The notes under the pieces were generated by a model. It had not been told where the DNA came from, did no database searches, and worked only from the letters and a program-made list of their open reading frames with translations. From Pseudomonadota bacterium (GTDB lineage: Bacteria > Pseudomonadota > Alphaproteobacteria > Sphingomonadales > Sphingomonadaceae): DNA of 8,044 nt. Shown here in pieces: positions 6,004-8,044 of this stretch. A program made the position numbers and the translations under genes. The DNA is taken from positions 1-8,044 of the forward strand of contig JAEZFL010000046.1 in NCBI GenBank assembly GCA_023417515.1. The letters are read 5' to 3'. Position 1 is the stretch's first letter. Every line of letters begins with the position of its first letter.

Positions 6004-7146
6004 TTAGATCGACCGGCTGACAACTTCCTTCATGATCTCGTTTGTGCCGCCGAAGATTCGGGTCACGCGGGCGTCGCGCCACAAGCGGGCGATGAGATAT
6101 TCGTTCATGTAGCCGGCGCCGCCGTGGAGCTGCATCGATACGTCGCACACCTCGAACTGCAGCTCGGTGTGCCACAGCTTGGCCGCCGACGCCTCGGCCG
6201 CGGTCAGCTCGCCGGCGACGTGGCGGCGGATCGCCCAGTCGAGATGGGCCCAGCCGACCTGAAGCTTGGTGGCGAGGTCGGCGAGGGTGAAGCGAGTGTT
6301 CTGGAACTCGAACACGGTTCGGCCGAACGCCTTGCGCTCCTTGGTGAAGCGGACCGCCTCGTCATAGGCGCGCTGGGCCGAGGCCTGGGCGGAGCAGGCG
6401 ATCGACAGCCGTTCCTGCGGGAGCTGGTTCATCAGGTAGGCGAAGCCCATCCCCTCGGCCCCGAGCAGGTTCGACTGCGGGACGCGCAGGTCCGAGAAGA
6501 ACAGCTCGGACGTGTCCTGGGCGTGGAGCCCGACCTTGTCGAGGTTGCGGCCGCGGGCGAAGCCGGGCCGGTCGCTCTCCACCAGGATCAGCGAGGTGCC
6601 GCGGGCGCCGAGGCTCGCGTCGGTCTTGGCGACGACGATGACCAGCTCGGCATGCTGGCCGTTGGTGATGTAGGTCTTGGAGCCGTTGATGACGTAATCG
6701 TCGCCGTCCTTCGCGGCGGTCGTCTTCACGCCCTGCAAATCCGAGCCGGCCCCGGGCTCGGTCATCGCGATCGCGGTCGGCGTCTCACCCGACACCATGC
6801 GCGGCAGCCAATGGCCTTTCTGCTCCTCGCTGCCATAGGCGACGATGTAATCGGCGACGATGTCCGAATGGAGCGTGATCCCGGCCGACGAGCCGATATA
6901 GCCCAGTTCCTCGTCGATCACGGCATTGTAGCCGAAGTCGAGGCCGAGCCCGCCATATTCCTCCGGAACCGTCGGGCAGAGCAGGCCCTGAGCGCCGCAC
7001 TTGGTCCAGAAGTCGCGGTCGACGATCCCTTCCTCTTCCCATCGCTCGAGATGCGGCACAGCCTCGGCGGCGAAGAAGCGGCGAACGCTGTCACGGAACT
7101 GGTCGTGTTCGGCGGTGAAGGCGGTGCGGGAGGATGTGTCGAGCAT
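6004..7146 (-). CDS. Acyl-CoA dehydrogenase, long-chain type
   Basis: Role: FAD-dependent alpha,beta-dehydrogenation of an acyl-CoA thioester, the first step of beta-oxidation, with electrons passed to electron-transfer flavoprotein in the cytosol. Seen: about 380 residues, the full family length. Numbered from the alternative GTG at 7164, the landmarks are PEEYGGLGLDFGY (67-79), the flavin-binding AMTEPGAGSDLQG (133-145), INGSKTYITNG (159-169), the helix with LPQERL (248-253), RKAFGRTVFEFQ (277-288), LHGGAGYMNEY (346-356) and IFGGTNEIMKE (370-380). The position of the medium-chain-type catalytic Glu is Gly372, while LPQERL supplies Glu251, as in long-chain and isovaleryl-CoA dehydrogenases. 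The resemblance to mammalian LCAD (LPQERL, GGTNEIMKE) is strong, but substrate length cannot be fixed. Start: the ATG at 7146 has only a weak upstream GGGCAGG. The GTG at 7164 has GGTGA 7 nt upstream, though that lies within a palindromic repeat. It may be co-transcribed with the small gene upstream. Confidence 0.9.
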   Translation of the reverse strand: MLDTSSRTAFTAEHDQFRDSVRRFFAAEAVPHLERWEEEGIVDRDFWTKCGAQGLLCPTVPEEYGGLGLDFGYNAVIDEELGYIGSSAGITLHSDIVADYIVAYGSEEQKGHWLPRMVSGETPTAIAMTEPGAGSDLQGVKTTAAKDGDDYVINGSKTYITNGQHAELVIVVAKTDASLGARGTSLILVESDRPGFARGRNLDKVGLHAQDTSELFFSDLRVPQSNLLGAEGMGFAYLMNQLPQERLSIACSAQASAQRAYDEAVRFTKERKAFGRTVFEFQNTRFTLADLATKLQVGWAHLDWAIRRHVAGELTAAEASAAKLWHTELQFEVCDVSMQLHGGAGYMNEYLIARLWRDARVTRIFGGTNEIMKEVVSRSI

Positions 7147-7169
7147 CCTGCCCAGATAGCGCACTCAAG

Positions 7170-7253
7170 CGTCACCCTGAACTTGTTTCAGGGTCCATTC
7201 TGCCGCCGGCAAGGCGGCTCACCGATAGATGCTGAAACACGTTCAGCATGACG
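7170..7253. repeat. Dispersed palindromic element, copy 3 (different stem sequence)
   Basis: An 84-bp element with the same CGTCA/TGACG ends but other arms. The left arm is CCCTGAA-CTTGT-TTCAGGG (7175-7193), a perfect 7-bp stem. The centre is GCCGCC-GGCAA-GGCGGC (7202-7218). The right arm is ATGCTGAA-ACACG-TTCAGCAT (7229-7249), a perfect 8-bp stem. It fills most of the gap between the small gene and the acyl-CoA dehydrogenase start, so it would be in the mRNA leader of the latter. Confidence 0.75.
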
Positions 7254-7270
7254 TCGGGGATTTGTCCCAG

Positions 7271-7444
7271 CTACCTGTCCTGAGACGGCCTCGCCTCGAT
7301 CGCGCCCAGCACGCGCGCCCGCTCCAGGTGGAGCGCGCTGAGCGCCAGGTGCGCGCGCGCTGCATTCGCGCAGCTCGCCGATTGCCCGGCGTCAAGCTCC
7401 CGAGCGGCCCGTGCCTGGTGATACTGAATTTCGTCCGTTCTCAC
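7271..7444 (-). CDS. Small helical protein of 57 residues, function unknown
   Basis: Seen: a GTG start at 7444, with AGGGG ending 8 nt upstream. An in-frame TGA eight codons before it means no longer start is possible. It ends with TAG at 7271-7273. The product begins MRTDEIQYHQARAARELDA, is rich in Ala, Arg, Leu and Glu, has one cysteine, and contains a run AHLALSALHLERARV with amphipathic helix spacing. There is no signal peptide or membrane segment, so it is probably a cytosolic helical hairpin. I recall short proteins of similar composition (an N-terminal Tyr/Arg-rich helix, then a HLxLSxLHxxR helix) in sphingomonad genomes, but none with a known role. Codon third positions are G/C-rich as in its neighbours. 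It sits between the second receptor and the acyl-CoA dehydrogenase on the same strand. That it is a real gene is likely but rests on start, composition and placement alone. Confidence 0.6.
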   Translation of the reverse strand: MRTDEIQYHQARAARELDAGQSASCANAARAHLALSALHLERARVLGAIEARPSQDR

Positions 7445-7509
7445 GCGATTCGCCCCTGCTTCTCACCCGGGGAGGATCAGACGAGTCGCGGCGAAGGCAT
7501 TTACCCGTG

Positions 7510-7518
7510 TTATCCACA
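7510..7518 (+). promoter_or_regulatory. Perfect consensus DnaA box
   Basis: TTATCCACA, identical to the strong consensus TTATNCACA box, lies in the 90-bp gap between the receptor stop (7535) and the small-gene start (7444). A 9-mer match is unlikely but not impossible by chance in GC-rich DNA. I see only this one box and no AT-rich unwinding element, so it is not an origin by itself. It might be a DnaA-titration or regulatory site. Confidence 0.4.
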
Positions 7519-7534
7519 GGCAAAATTTCCTGCG

Positions 7535-8044
7535 TCAGAAGAACTGCTTGCGCAGGCTGATCCGCACCGAGCGGCCGACCGGGTCGAGGAGGTCGGGCTG
7601 GTAGGAGATCGGCGTGTCGCCGAACGCGTCGCGGACCTCCGGACGGCTGTCGAACAGATTGTCGACCGACAAGGTGACGCGGGTTCCGCGCAGGAACGGG
7701 ACGTCGCGAACCAGGCCGCGCATCTGGCCGAGATTGGCGAACAGGCGCAGGTTGACCGTCGTCCGCGGCGAGAAGAACAGATCGTCGTCGTCGTCGGCGC
7801 CGCGAACGGTCGTTCCGCTCTGCCAGTTGACGCTCGCGAAGCCGCCGAAGCCGTTGCGGAAGACGTTGGCGCGAAGCTGCACCTCATGCTCCGGACGGCC
7901 GCCGCCGCTGCCTGCCGCCGAACCGCCGAGGAAGTCGAACACCGGGCCGTCCTCGTTGACGAACACGCGGTCCTGGAGCCGCCAGGTGTGGAACAGGCCG
8001 AGCTGGATCCGGCCCTGGCCGCCGCCACGGCCGAAGCCGCCGCC
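7535..8044 (-). CDS. TonB-dependent outer-membrane receptor, C-terminal part only
   Basis: Seen: 169 residues in frame from the window edge (8044) to TGA at 7535-7537; the N-terminal part lies beyond the window. It opens with a Gly-rich stretch (GGGFGRGGGQG), then alternating strand-like segments such as QLGLFHTWRL, HEVQLRANVF, GGFASVNWQSG, TVNLRLFANLG and TRVTLSVDNLFDSR. It then runs through PISYQPDLLDPVGRSV to a C-terminus of ISLRKQFF with a final Phe. VDNLFDSRPEVRD and the terminal aromatic are typical of the last strands of TonB-dependent receptor barrels. The Gly-rich stretch probably lies in a surface loop; I recall such loops in a sphingomonad receptor clade. The substrate is unknown. 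It differs in sequence from the receptor at 2706-4847, so the two are not recent duplicates. The first Met-like codon inside the window (GTG at 7966) is internal, not a start. Confidence 0.85.
   Translation of the reverse strand, partial: GGGFGRGGGQGRIQLGLFHTWRLQDRVFVNEDGPVFDFLGGSAAGSGGGRPEHEVQLRANVFRNGFGGFASVNWQSGTTVRGADDDDDLFFSPRTTVNLRLFANLGQMRGLVRDVPFLRGTRVTLSVDNLFDSRPEVRDAFGDTPISYQPDLLDPVGRSVRISLRKQFF

Noticed and set aside
6124..7251. 375-codon plus-strand frame opposite the acyl-CoA dehydrogenase
   Set aside because: It is antisense to a clearly recognised enzyme and its C-terminus is a translation of palindromic copy 3.
7445..7534. Replication origin around the DnaA box
   Set aside because: There is only one clear box, no AT-rich unwinding region and no origin-associated genes (dnaA, dnaN, parAB, hemE) in the window.
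7510..8028. 172-codon minus-strand frame overlapping the receptor C-terminus
   Set aside because: It is Ser/Arg/Ala-rich, out of frame with the receptor strands and ends past the receptor stop in the intergenic gap, so it is a shadow.

Overview
The window is very GC-rich with strong G/C bias at third codon positions. It carries two TonB-dependent outer-membrane receptors and three dispersed palindromic repeats of a kind common in alphaproteobacteria (spurious translations give motifs such as PDLIRGP and DQVRHDE). Together these suggest an alphaproteobacterium, most likely a member of the Sphingomonadales. This assignment is inference, because there is no rRNA or other taxonomic marker here.

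Left block, plus strand (1-4847): three co-directional genes. The first is the 3' part of an M56/BlaR1-type membrane metallopeptidase whose expected periplasmic tail is an Ala/Pro linker followed by 29-residue repeats, not the penicillin-binding domain of BlaR1. The second is a secreted protein with a small N-terminal domain and more than six copies of the same 29-residue repeat, in near-perfect register. The third is a complete TonB-dependent receptor. Gaps of 116 and about 48 bp, each with a good Shine-Dalgarno sequence, fit an operon. Sharing of the repeat between the membrane peptidase and the secreted protein is the most striking feature. It suggests that the two act together in the periplasm, perhaps in sensing or envelope regulation, with the receptor as a possible output or partner.

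Right block, minus strand (4929-8044), read from right to left: the C-terminal part of a second TonB-dependent receptor; a 57-residue helical protein with a GTG start; a long-chain-type acyl-CoA dehydrogenase; and an exported six-cysteine protein of unknown function. The last gene converges on the first receptor.

Three of the intergenic gaps (4848-4928, 5850-6003 and 7147-7270) each hold one roughly 84-89 bp palindromic element. All three elements share one plan: CGTCA/TGACG ends and two self-complementary arms with 5-nt loops. They have two different stem sequences. One element supplies the stop codon of the exported protein, and another forms the leader of the acyl-CoA dehydrogenase gene. 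A perfect consensus DnaA box lies between the second receptor and the small gene. No tRNA, rRNA, CRISPR array, transposase or phage gene was seen.
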